Below, piece by piece: positions 31,199 to 38,277 of a stretch of DNA of 40,446 nucleotides. Numbering within the stretch: the first letter of the stretch is position 1; each line of letters opens with the position of its first letter. Position numbers and translations under genes: made by a program. The stretch comes from a virus: IMG/VR virus record IMGVR_UViG_3300027749_000215, positions 1 through 40,446 of that record. One strand, written 5' to 3'. The notes below the pieces were generated by a model. That model had not been told where the DNA came from and made no database searches. It worked only from the letters and a program-made list of their open reading frames with translations.

Positions 31199-32737
31199 TT
31201 ATTGTCCAGAATCTAAAAGTGCTTGTGCTCGTTGTTGAGGATCCTGCACAGTGTTGCTGCCCGGTGGCGATGATTGTATAGGCACACCGTTTCTGGTTTC
31301 GTCCCCTGCGGCCTGACTAGCTGTTTGTTGGACCACAGTGCCAATCAATATGTCCTTGACTGTGCTTCCTTGGAACTGAAAATTCTGCGGTATGCTACCA
31401 CGATTGGTGCTGAAGCCAGTGATAGCACCAGGGCTTGCTCCTTTGATTGTGTATTCAACCAACTTGTTTGCTACTCTAAAGTCAACAGAGGTAATAATAA
31501 AAGGTATAAATTTTTCAATTGCTGCACGATTGTCTGTGCTGCCGGTTCTTCGTGCAATAGGTTGCACAAGATTGCCATTGATATCGTAGCCGTAAAATCT
31601 TATTACCATGCAATACTGTGCCGCAGCATAGTTTACAGGTGTGCCGGGCTTGGTTACATTTTTGGTTTCGTACAAATCTTTTACAGCATTCAACAAGTTG
31701 CTCAACAGTGTGATTCCATTTGGTTCGGTCACTGTAAAACTTACATCTTTGAACTGGGCAGCCCCGCCGGTGCCGGGGGTACTACTGTACGTGGTGTTGA
31801 GTTCAAAGTTGTCAAGATAAAAGTCCAATGGAAAGAACGGGCTACGACCAGTGCCCACATTGGCTGCACTAGTAGGCGTCTGTGTAGAAACACCGGCACC
31901 ACCACTTTGTGCCAGTAGGTAGTATCCATTTAGTGTTTTCTGCGACGATTTCATCAATTTCTTGTATGTTTCAGGCTCCATCAAATACCAGCTTAAACTA
32001 TATGTATAGCTGGCATACTGATCTAGTACATTATCCTGTGCCACAATGGCATTGGAGGCACCACCATACAATTCGTCCAGTCTATTACGAACAGTACTGG
32101 TGCCGTTGACAGCAGCAGCATCATCGCTGCGAGCTCCTACACCGCCTTGCTTTCCGTTGTTTACTGGCGTGGCACCGGGCACAGCCCCTGACCCTTGCAA
32201 TTGATTGAATTCTGCTCGCTGTTGGGGGTCCAGGAATGTTGAAGATGGTGGTAATGGTAAAGGACCCGATGCTGGAGGTTCAGATGTGGATTGACTATTG
32301 TTTAATGTAATCGTGGTTGCATTAGTTCCTGAATCAACATTCCCATTTTCTGTGGTTGGCGGTGGGTCAGCATTGGTAGGTCCTGCTGTGGATTTTTCAA
32401 CTATTCTACCATCAAACGTTTCAACCTGTTGGGGAGGAACCGGATTGCTTGGGCTGGCGCCGTCGTCCCGTGCAGTTTGTGCTTCTCTAGTGGTATCTGC
32501 AGAACTACTAGGCGGATTTATCCCTGCAGTGAGAGATTCAAATGAAGGTATATCGTTAGGTGAAATAAGATTGAAATTGATACCAGCCGGAGCATTGATG
32601 GCTCGGCCGACTTGCAATCCAGTCCGTGTTTCAGCTATAGAAATTGCAGTGCGATATGCTTGCCGATCTTGGATAGAAGAATTCCAAGATTGATAAAACG
32701 CTGCTAGAAACTGCGAGATCTGATCCTGAGTAGCCAT
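31199..32737 (-). CDS. Putative baseplate hub/tail protein (512 aa) with a disordered linker
   Basis: Three parts are visible. Residues 1-75 are a helical N-terminus (MATQDQISQFLAAFYQSWNS). Residues ~75-220 are a Pro/Ser/Asn/Gln-rich linker. Residues ~230-470 form a folded core with YTYSLSWYLMEPETYKKLMK, FPLDFYLDNFELNTTY, VSFTVTEPNGITLLSNLL, YCMVIRFYGYDINGN and IEKFIPFIITSVDFRVANK. The pattern resembles structural proteins near gp53 and gp5 in aquatic T4-like phages; a hub or tube-adaptor role is inferred from position only. The DPQQRA motif occurs in the linker and again near the C-terminus (NTVQDPQQRAQALLDSG). It starts two bases after the gp53 stop. Confidence 0.5.
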   Translation of the reverse strand: MATQDQISQFLAAFYQSWNSSIQDRQAYRTAISIAETRTGLQVGRAINAPAGINFNLISPNDIPSFESLTAGINPPSSSADTTREAQTARDDGASPSNPVPPQQVETFDGRIVEKSTAGPTNADPPPTTENGNVDSGTNATTITLNNSQSTSEPPASGPLPLPPSSTFLDPQQRAEFNQLQGSGAVPGATPVNNGKQGGVGARSDDAAAVNGTSTVRNRLDELYGGASNAIVAQDNVLDQYASYTYSLSWYLMEPETYKKLMKSSQKTLNGYYLLAQSGGAGVSTQTPTSAANVGTGRSPFFPLDFYLDNFELNTTYSSTPGTGGAAQFKDVSFTVTEPNGITLLSNLLNAVKDLYETKNVTKPGTPVNYAAAQYCMVIRFYGYDINGNLVQPIARRTGSTDNRAAIEKFIPFIITSVDFRVANKLVEYTIKGASPGAITGFSTNRGSIPQNFQFQGSTVKDILIGTVVQQTASQAAGDETRNGVPIQSSPPGSNTVQDPQQRAQALLDSGQ

Positions 32738-32739
32738 GC

Positions 32740-33039
32740 TTAGAATCCTAACACGCTGCGTAATGTGGTAATTTTTGGCAGATAAATTTGCACGCCAGCC
32801 TTGAAGTCTAGAGGAGGCGCAGTCAGTGTGTTGGGATTACGTTGATAAAACACCCACCACAACTCTGCTGTGTCGTACAAGTCAAATGCCAGGAGATCTG
32901 GTCTATACTGATACGTGGTGTTGATCAGCATGATACGATCATCAGTTTGTTTGGGTATAGGACGGTTGGTCATGGTGTCCAGAAAAAACTGACTATAGCC
33001 GGTGGCATAGTATGCGCTGGTTGAATCATAAGTGGCCAT
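32740..33039 (-). CDS. 53: Baseplate wedge protein gp53
   Basis: A 99-residue protein with the gp53/LysM-like pattern YQYRPDLLAFDLYDTAELWW followed by VFYQRNPNTLTAPPLDFKAG and VQIYLPK. In T4, gp53 (about 196 residues) bridges wedge and hub; this is about half that length and corresponds to the LysM-like part plus a short N-terminal arm (MATYDSTSAYYATGYSQFF). The start shares one base with the stop of the preceding gene (TAATG at 33037-33041). Confidence 0.8.
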   Translation of the reverse strand: MATYDSTSAYYATGYSQFFLDTMTNRPIPKQTDDRIMLINTTYQYRPDLLAFDLYDTAELWWVFYQRNPNTLTAPPLDFKAGVQIYLPKITTLRSVLGF

Positions 33040-34508
33040 TACCAGAACCCTCCTTTGATTAGATCACCGTTGGCAAATCCCTTGACACTGAACTGTTGAC
33101 TGACCTGCGATCTGGTCTGCATGGGCAACAGTGTCAGGCTGATGTCAAGTTTTGTGGGCACATAGGTTGGTTGATTTTTACCCAGAGTAGGCGGTGCTGT
33201 TGGATTGGATATTGCTCCTTTGAGTATGCCTTGACTGGAGAAAAGATTTGCCAATCGATTGACTGCACTAGAGATAGGGTTTGTGGGCAGGTCCTGACGG
33301 ACTCTGCGTGACAACAGATTGGTTCCGTTGATATTGGTACTTCTAGCACGTATGTAATCAACATCAGCCGGCAGGCTGTATGAGAAACTGCTGACCACGC
33401 AAGGGTGCGCTGAGAACTGGTACTGCCCTAGCCCTGTCAAGAATACCAAGGGAGGCGGTGCGCCTCGTTCTGCGTCCTGCCCATAAAACATTTTTGTCAC
33501 TGATCTAAAGAAGTGTATCACGGCCAGCAAGTAATCAGCTTCGGCAGAATCTTGTGCTGTGAATGTGGCTTGCATTGCTACTGCATCAGTGTAACTTGAC
33601 TGGTAGAAATAACCCTTGTAGTTTGAGTGAGTAAGTGTGTATGGGGTATATTCAGCTTTGTAATTGATATCAATCTTGGGTGTGTAGGGGAATATTACTC
33701 CGCCTGTTTTGGCCAAGGGAGCCAGTATTCCAGGAGGACTTGCATTGTACAAATAGGTAGCACTGGGAGCCAGGCTGAGTCTAACACGCCAGTCTCCGTT
33801 GTTGGCCATTTTGCGTTGTGCTTCTAGTGTGGCTTGACGTTGTGCCAACAAGGTACCTGCCTGTGCCTGAGCGGCTGCACGTGATTGCGTATCTTGAACT
33901 GTGTTTGTGGGTTGTGCTGCTGCAAATTGTCTTGCAGCTTCCTGGTCCTGAAGATTCTGGTCGTTGACTACATTAACCGGAGCAGCAGCGGTTGTGGGTT
34001 GTGCTGCTGCAAATTGTCTTGCAGCTTCCTGGTCCTGAAGATTTTGGTCGTTGACTACATCAACTGGTTCAGCAGCACTGGCTGCATTGGCCTGTGCAGA
34101 CGCTTCGGCAAGAGCAGCGGCACGAGCTTCAGCACGTTGTTGCGGATCTAGAAATGTGTCTACTGGGGCTGCTGCTTGTGCTGCTACTGCGGCGTCCACA
34201 CCTGCAAATTCGTTGTATGGCGGTGTTACAACTGTCGTAGCTGCTTGTGCTGCTACTGCGGCGTCCACACCTGCAAATTCGTTGTATGGTAGATTTAATA
34301 CTGCTGGAGGTGCAGCAGTTGCGGTGGCACCAATAGTAAAGGTAGAAGTATACCCACCGTTGGCATCAACCACTGTGTTGGTGTAACTGCTGTTTATTAC
34401 AACATCGCCGCCCAGTGCAGCGGCTACCTGGGCCCGTGCACCGGCCTCGGCTAGATCCTGGGCGGTATTTGCATCAGCGGCAGTGACTGTGGATGAGAAT
34501 GTAGACAT
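33039..34508 (-). CDS. Baseplate tail-tube cap protein, gp48/gp54-like, with a repeat-rich N-terminus
   Basis: First gene of the structural operon. The folded C-terminal half (residues ~240-489) contains VIFPYTPKIDINYKAEYTPY, TLTHSNYKGYFYQSSYTDAV, MQATFTAQDSAEADYLLAVI, HFFRSVTKMFYGQD and a closing PTKLDISLTLLPMQTRSQVS ... GDLIKGGFW. I associate this pattern with the tube initiation/cap proteins of T4-like baseplates (gp48 or gp54). The N-terminal ~235 residues are Ala/Gln-rich, probably disordered or helical, and built from two tandem repeats (23- and 29-residue periods). This extension is absent from T4 gp48/gp54 as I know them. AGGA lies ten bases before the ATG, and a late-promoter-like element is just upstream. 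Confidence 0.6.
   Translation of the reverse strand: MSTFSSTVTAADANTAQDLAEAGARAQVAAALGGDVVINSSYTNTVVDANGGYTSTFTIGATATAAPPAVLNLPYNEFAGVDAAVAAQAATTVVTPPYNEFAGVDAAVAAQAAAPVDTFLDPQQRAEARAAALAEASAQANAASAAEPVDVVNDQNLQDQEAARQFAAAQPTTAAAPVNVVNDQNLQDQEAARQFAAAQPTNTVQDTQSRAAAQAQAGTLLAQRQATLEAQRKMANNGDWRVRLSLAPSATYLYNASPPGILAPLAKTGGVIFPYTPKIDINYKAEYTPYTLTHSNYKGYFYQSSYTDAVAMQATFTAQDSAEADYLLAVIHFFRSVTKMFYGQDAERGAPPPLVFLTGLGQYQFSAHPCVVSSFSYSLPADVDYIRARSTNINGTNLLSRRVRQDLPTNPISSAVNRLANLFSSQGILKGAISNPTAPPTLGKNQPTYVPTKLDISLTLLPMQTRSQVSQQFSVKGFANGDLIKGGFW
33906..34064 (-). repeat. Direct repeat, period 87 bases, inside the tube-cap-like gene
   Basis: Copies at 33906-33977 and 33993-34064 match at 70 of 72 bases. 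They encode two copies of (V)NDQNLQDQEAARQFAAAQP, a 29-residue period. The near-identity at DNA level suggests a recent duplication. Confidence 0.9.
34171..34289 (-). repeat. Direct repeat, period 69 bases, inside the tube-cap-like gene
   Basis: The 50 bases at 34171-34220 recur without mismatch at 34240-34289. They encode two copies of PYNEFAGVDAAVAAQAA, a 23-residue period, in the disordered N-terminal half. Confidence 0.9.
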
Positions 34509-34524
34509 AGTGATTCCTATATCT

Positions 34525-34533
34525 TATTTACCC
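34525..34533 (-). promoter_or_regulatory. Late-promoter-like GGTAAATAA before the structural operon
   Basis: On the - strand GGTAAATAA (6 of 8 matches to TATAAATA) lies 17-25 bases above the ATG of the first structural gene, in the divergent region beside the gp55 promoter. TTTATAAAC at about 34553-34561 is a second, weaker candidate. Confidence 0.45.
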
Positions 34534-34561
34534 AAAAAATAAACCACTCAGTTTATAAAGG

Positions 34562-34589
34562 TTGACAAAGCGGCAAAATATGTTATACT
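34562..34589 (+). promoter_or_regulatory. Strong extended -10 sigma70 promoter driving gp55
   Basis: A perfect TTGACA (34562-34567) and TATACT (34584-34589, 5 of 6) are 16 bases apart, and TGT directly before the -10 makes an extended -10. AAGGA at 34602-34606 is the ribosome site, 9 bases before the ATG. This is the clearest host-type promoter in the window. Confidence 0.85.
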
Positions 34590-34615
34590 AAGTAATATTT
34601 TAAGGACCTGTCTTA

Positions 34616-35536
34616 ATGGCAATCATCGCAAGGACCACACCAAAAACCAATTATCTCAACAACAGAGATATTCTCAAAGAGATTCATTCCAGCAAGAAAA
34701 ACTACTGTGCTTATAGAGATCCTGATCTAGATCACCAGTGCGATATTATTCTGCCAAGTCTAAGCAAGATCAATCAAAAAACCATTGCAGAAGCCCGTAG
34801 AAATCGTGCGGATCGTATCAAACGTGAAACCGGTGAGATACTTGATCCAAAAAAAATACCCAACACAGACATTGTGTTTCGCATCATGACCTGGGAACAT
34901 GTGCCCATGGCACCAAAGAAAATCACCAAGGCCGAAGCAAAAAAGCGCAGCAAACTAGAAGATCTACTAGAACTGGATGAAGTGATTGAAGATCCTTTAA
35001 CTGACTTGATTGATGCGCCAATGCTTGATCCCACACACATTCGAGTGAACTTTCCTCCGTTTTTTCACTATCGCATAGACGACGCCAAGATACCGTTTGT
35101 GGTTGGCAAGAGTCACTGGAAAGGCGATCTTGAAACAGGAGAGTTTTCAAAAGACCACGGTGACATGACTAGAAAGCTGGCCATGATGTTTATGAAGCTG
35201 TGTGAGCGTTATGCCACAAGATCAAACTGGAGAGGATACACCTACAATGAAGAGATGCGCGGACAAGCCCTGTTACAACTCAGCCAGATTGGATTACAAT
35301 TTGACGAGTCAAAATCGCAGAATCCTTTTGCGTATTATACTGCCGCTATTACCAATAGCTTTACTCGTATCCTGAACATTGAAAAGAAAAGTCAAAACAT
35401 TCGCGATGACATTCTGGAGATGAACGGACTCAATCCTTCATGGACTCGACAAAATTCTGGCAAGCACTCAATGGCAGCCATGAGCGGTCCGGTTACTATC
35501 ACCACCTACCCTGCGGTAGAAAAAGAAGATGCATGA
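34616..35536 (+). CDS. 55: Late-transcription sigma factor gp55
   Basis: Residues ~190-265 match the sigma-like core of T4 gp55: FMKLCERYATRSNWRGYTYN, EEMRGQALLQLSQIGLQFDE, SKSQNPFAYYTAAITNSFTR, ILNIEKKSQNIRDDIL. T4 gp55 has the parallel GYT...EM...FDETK...NPHAYITQ arrangement. Gp55 replaces sigma70 on host RNA polymerase and recognises the TATAAATA late promoter. This protein is 306 residues, against about 185 in T4. The extra ~100 N-terminal residues (RRNRADRIKRETGEILDPKK, DIVFRIMTWEHVPMAPKK) are a lineage-specific domain I cannot assign. It is the first gene of a + strand unit in T4-like order (55, 47, 46) and sits across a 107-base control region from the operon it should switch on. Its stop overlaps the next gene by 8 bases. 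Confidence 0.88.
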   Translation: MAIIARTTPKTNYLNNRDILKEIHSSKKNYCAYRDPDLDHQCDIILPSLSKINQKTIAEARRNRADRIKRETGEILDPKKIPNTDIVFRIMTWEHVPMAPKKITKAEAKKRSKLEDLLELDEVIEDPLTDLIDAPMLDPTHIRVNFPPFFHYRIDDAKIPFVVGKSHWKGDLETGEFSKDHGDMTRKLAMMFMKLCERYATRSNWRGYTYNEEMRGQALLQLSQIGLQFDESKSQNPFAYYTAAITNSFTRILNIEKKSQNIRDDILEMNGLNPSWTRQNSGKHSMAAMSGPVTITTYPAVEKEDA

Positions 35537-36440
35537 ACTCAGCAGTACTGTGCCTATTGCATATCCTGGGGGAACATATGGTACATATCTTGAATGGTGC
35601 TTGACTAGTCTTACCAGCACCGATCAGTCGCTGAGTTCACCATTTACTGAATCAGGAAATAGTCATAAATTCAAAGGCAATTTCTTAGAAGTTGGCAATG
35701 TTCCTAAATTTTTAAGTGTAAATCAATTAGAGAAATTCGTAAGATTCCATCCCAAAACTCAACAGCAACATTCAATATCAGACAGATTAGATCAAGTTTG
35801 TGATATTGTGCAACACATGATCTATATTTACCCTGATCAAGATTCTGTATTGTTAACTATCAATAATTTTTTTACTAAAATTTGGAACAACTGGTGGACC
35901 GACAAATTTTTGATTGCGGAGTCCGCTGATGCAAACAAACTTTATCAAAATTGGCCAGTGACGCCTGGCACAGAAATACAAGACATTCCTGTCTGGATTC
36001 GAAGAGAGTTTTTGAGTTTGTATTTTATGCCTGCTTGGCATGATCAAGTAGAATGGTATCATCCTGATCGTTGGCAAAACCCCAGGTGTTGTATAATCAC
36101 TGTTAGAGACTTTCTGAATAATTTTGAAGAAACTTTACAAAAAATAAGTTTGTTTTGTGACCTAGCGTATGTGCGTCCTATTCAGGACTTGTTGCCGTTT
36201 CATGAACAAAATTTAAAAAATCAAAAATATCTACATCATGATGCGCTATGTGCCGATATCATATTAGCAGTAACCAACAATCAAAATTTTTCATGGGAAC
36301 CGTTATCGTTGCCCAGTGAGGCTTGGATTCAATGGCAATTGAGAAACCTTGGATACGAAATTCAGTGTCACGAGCTTGACAAGTTCCCCACAAATAGTGT
36401 ACACTTGCATGAGTTACTATATCAACCCAAACCCACATGA
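35529..36440 (+). CDS. Accessory ORF A between gp55 and gp47 (unknown; sulfotransferase-like layout)
   Basis: A 303-residue protein of unknown function. The N-terminus is a strand followed by a Gly-rich loop, PIAYPGGTYGTYLEWCL, then ESGNSHKFKGN. Further on are DSVLLTINN, PVWIRREFLSLYF, CCIITVRDFLNNFEETLQ and a C-terminal AWIQWQLRNLGYEIQ. The order of motifs parallels accessory ORF B (37447-38277). A YP-x-x-G loop at the start and a later V-R-D segment recall PAPS-binding sulfotransferases, but no definite catalytic residues can be named. The DNA is strikingly AT-rich: the 60-base line at 35821 has 13 G+C, against 32 in gp47 at 36541. It overlaps gp55 by 8 bases and gp47 by ATGA, so it is expressed with them. 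Confidence 0.6.
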   Translation: MHELSSTVPIAYPGGTYGTYLEWCLTSLTSTDQSLSSPFTESGNSHKFKGNFLEVGNVPKFLSVNQLEKFVRFHPKTQQQHSISDRLDQVCDIVQHMIYIYPDQDSVLLTINNFFTKIWNNWWTDKFLIAESADANKLYQNWPVTPGTEIQDIPVWIRREFLSLYFMPAWHDQVEWYHPDRWQNPRCCIITVRDFLNNFEETLQKISLFCDLAYVRPIQDLLPFHEQNLKNQKYLHHDALCADIILAVTNNQNFSWEPLSLPSEAWIQWQLRNLGYEIQCHELDKFPTNSVHLHELLYQPKPT

Positions 36441-37450
36441 ATCTATTTCACAAAGCCGCGGTATTCACGGACATACATTTTGGACTCAAGAGCAACAGCA
36501 CTCAGCATAACGAGGACTGCCTAAACTTTGTGAAGTGGGCCACAGCCAAGGCCAAATCAGAAGGTTGCGAGACCTGCTTGTTTCTGGGTGACTGGCACAA
36601 CAATCGAGCCAGTCTCAATATTGTCACACTCAACTACAGCCTGCAAGCACTGGAGCACATGAATGATAATTTTAGCAATGTGTATTTTATTCCTGGAAAT
36701 CACGATTTGTATTATCGCGATAAACGCGATATACAAAGTGTTGAATGGGCAAAGCATCTGCCTAATGTACACATCTGCAACGACTGGTTTAGTAGCGGCA
36801 ATGTCATTATCGCACCTTGGCTTGTGGCCGACGATCATAAACGCATACCCAAACTAACGGGCAAGTACATGTTTGGGCACTTTGAGCTGCCCGGTTACTT
36901 GATGAATGCACAGATTGAAATGCCCGATCATGGCGAAGTGCAACGTGAACACTTCACCGGCTTTGAACATGTGTTCACCGGACACTTTCACAAGCGACAG
37001 ACCAAAAAGAACATTACCTATATTGGTAACTGTTTTCCGCACAACTATGCAGATGCTGGTGACGATGAGCGTGGCATGATGATCCTGGATTGGGGCAAGG
37101 AGCCCGAGTTTCACGCTTGGCCAGATCAGCCCAGATATCGTGTGTTTGGTCTCAGCAACATAATCGACAATGCTGCCACTATCTTGGCACCGGGCATGCA
37201 TGTGCGTGTGCAACTGGACATTGAGATTTCATACGAAGAAGCCAACTTTGTCAAAGAAACATTTATCAAAGACTACGGTCTTAGAGAGATGGCTCTGATA
37301 CCCAGTAAGTCCAGCTCTGTGGACACAGATATGGCACCCGGAGAGATCAAGTTTGAATCAGTAGATCAAATTGTCACGGACCAAATCACCAACATTGAAA
37401 GTGAATTCTACGACAACAAACTGCTGTTGAAGATCTATCAAAATCTATGA
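36437..37450 (+). CDS. 47: Recombination nuclease subunit gp47 (SbcD/Mre11-type)
   Basis: A 337-residue protein, close to T4 gp47 (339). The metallophosphoesterase motifs are in order: AVFTDIHFG (Asp12, His14), FLGDWHNN, FIPGNHDLYY, FGHFELPG and VFTGHFHKRQ. These bind two metal ions and form the nuclease site. Together with gp46 it forms the SbcCD/Mre11-Rad50-like complex that resects DNA ends for recombination-dependent replication and degrades host DNA. The C-terminal region (EFHAWPDQPRYRVFG onwards) is the capping and partner-binding part. It is separated from gp46 by accessory ORF B, with ATGA overlaps on both sides. GC content looks normal for the phage core. Confidence 0.96.
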   Translation: MNLFHKAAVFTDIHFGLKSNSTQHNEDCLNFVKWATAKAKSEGCETCLFLGDWHNNRASLNIVTLNYSLQALEHMNDNFSNVYFIPGNHDLYYRDKRDIQSVEWAKHLPNVHICNDWFSSGNVIIAPWLVADDHKRIPKLTGKYMFGHFELPGYLMNAQIEMPDHGEVQREHFTGFEHVFTGHFHKRQTKKNITYIGNCFPHNYADAGDDERGMMILDWGKEPEFHAWPDQPRYRVFGLSNIIDNAATILAPGMHVRVQLDIEISYEEANFVKETFIKDYGLREMALIPSKSSSVDTDMAPGEIKFESVDQIVTDQITNIESEFYDNKLLLKIYQNL

Positions 37451-38277
37451 TCTACTGTGTTTGGTATCCTAGTGGAGGATTCGGCCACTTTATTAATGCA
37501 ATTCTATCATTGCATGGTAAAAATTTTGTTAGACCAAAAAAGCAACTAACATTCAGCAACAACGGAAATAGTCACAATATTGATTTAGTTGTACCTAAAT
37601 ATTTACATGGTATCTGGTCAAAAACTTTTGAGTTTGAAAACAAAAAAAATTATTCAGTATTGATTGATAACGGCATCACGGATGAAAGCGAACAATTCAA
37701 ATCTGTCTTCCCTACTGCCAATATTATTAAAATTTGCTACACTGATTATACTTGGCCCATTGTTGCTCAAACCATGATAGACAAAGCTATGGAGAGCAAT
37801 CTTGAATGTGAATTATCTATTGACATCTGGAATACTCAGAATTTGTGGGCTAGACGAGAAAAATATTTTTTGTTTTTACGTGATCATCCACTAAGATCGG
37901 CTTGGAAACCCAACAGCATAAATTTTGCACTAAAGATTGACAACATGATTGACTATACCGATCTATCAATTGCGTTGGAATCTTGCGGGATAGAGCTAGA
38001 CCCATTTGACAACATCTGGAAAAAATGGCAGGCAGCAAATCAAAAATATATTACACCAATACAAGATGCAAAAATTGTTATAAATTGTGTAAAAAATAAT
38101 GTTTTATTTGATCTCATGCACATAGTTGATGTGTGGAATCAAGCAGTCATTTATTACTATATTTGGTTAGAGTTTGGCATAGAGGTACCACATAACGATT
38201 ATTCAAACTGGTTTACAAACACCCAGGAAATTGTTACAATGTTAGACAAACACGGAGTTCTGGTTGATACAAATTAA
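37447..38277 (+). CDS. Accessory ORF B between gp47 and gp46 (unknown; relative of ORF A)
   Basis: A 276-residue protein. It begins MIYCVWYPSGGFGHFINAIL, a strand plus Gly-rich loop like the one in ORF A (YPGGTYG), followed by NNGNSHNI (ORF A: ESGNSHKF). Then come YSVLIDNG, NLWARREKYFLFLRDHP, and a C-terminal AVIYYYIWLEFGIEV with FTNTQEI (ORF A: AWIQWQLRNLGYEIQ with FPTNSVH). The match in order and spacing suggests a diverged pair. I recall similar hypothetical proteins in aquatic phages. The function is unknown; a P-loop transferase-like fold is only a guess. It is AT-rich (18 G+C in the 60 bases from 37561). The last 14 bases overlap gp46. Confidence 0.6.
   Translation: MIYCVWYPSGGFGHFINAILSLHGKNFVRPKKQLTFSNNGNSHNIDLVVPKYLHGIWSKTFEFENKKNYSVLIDNGITDESEQFKSVFPTANIIKICYTDYTWPIVAQTMIDKAMESNLECELSIDIWNTQNLWARREKYFLFLRDHPLRSAWKPNSINFALKIDNMIDYTDLSIALESCGIELDPFDNIWKKWQAANQKYITPIQDAKIVINCVKNNVLFDLMHIVDVWNQAVIYYYIWLEFGIEVPHNDYSNWFTNTQEIVTMLDKHGVLVDTN
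38254..38266 (+). promoter_or_regulatory. Ribosome site GGAG and TTG start codon of gp46
   Basis: GGAG at 38254-38257 lies six bases before TTG at 38264-38266. The reading frame from TTG gives IQIKNLTVRNFMSVG, the expected N-terminal strand of a Rad50/SbcC-type ATPase. The first in-frame ATG lies in FMSVG and would cut off that strand, so TTG is the likely start. Confidence 0.75.

Noticed and set aside
35529-38277. ORFs A and B as homing endonucleases inserted between core genes
   Set aside because: No GIY-YIG, LAGLIDADG, HNH or similar motif is visible in either protein.
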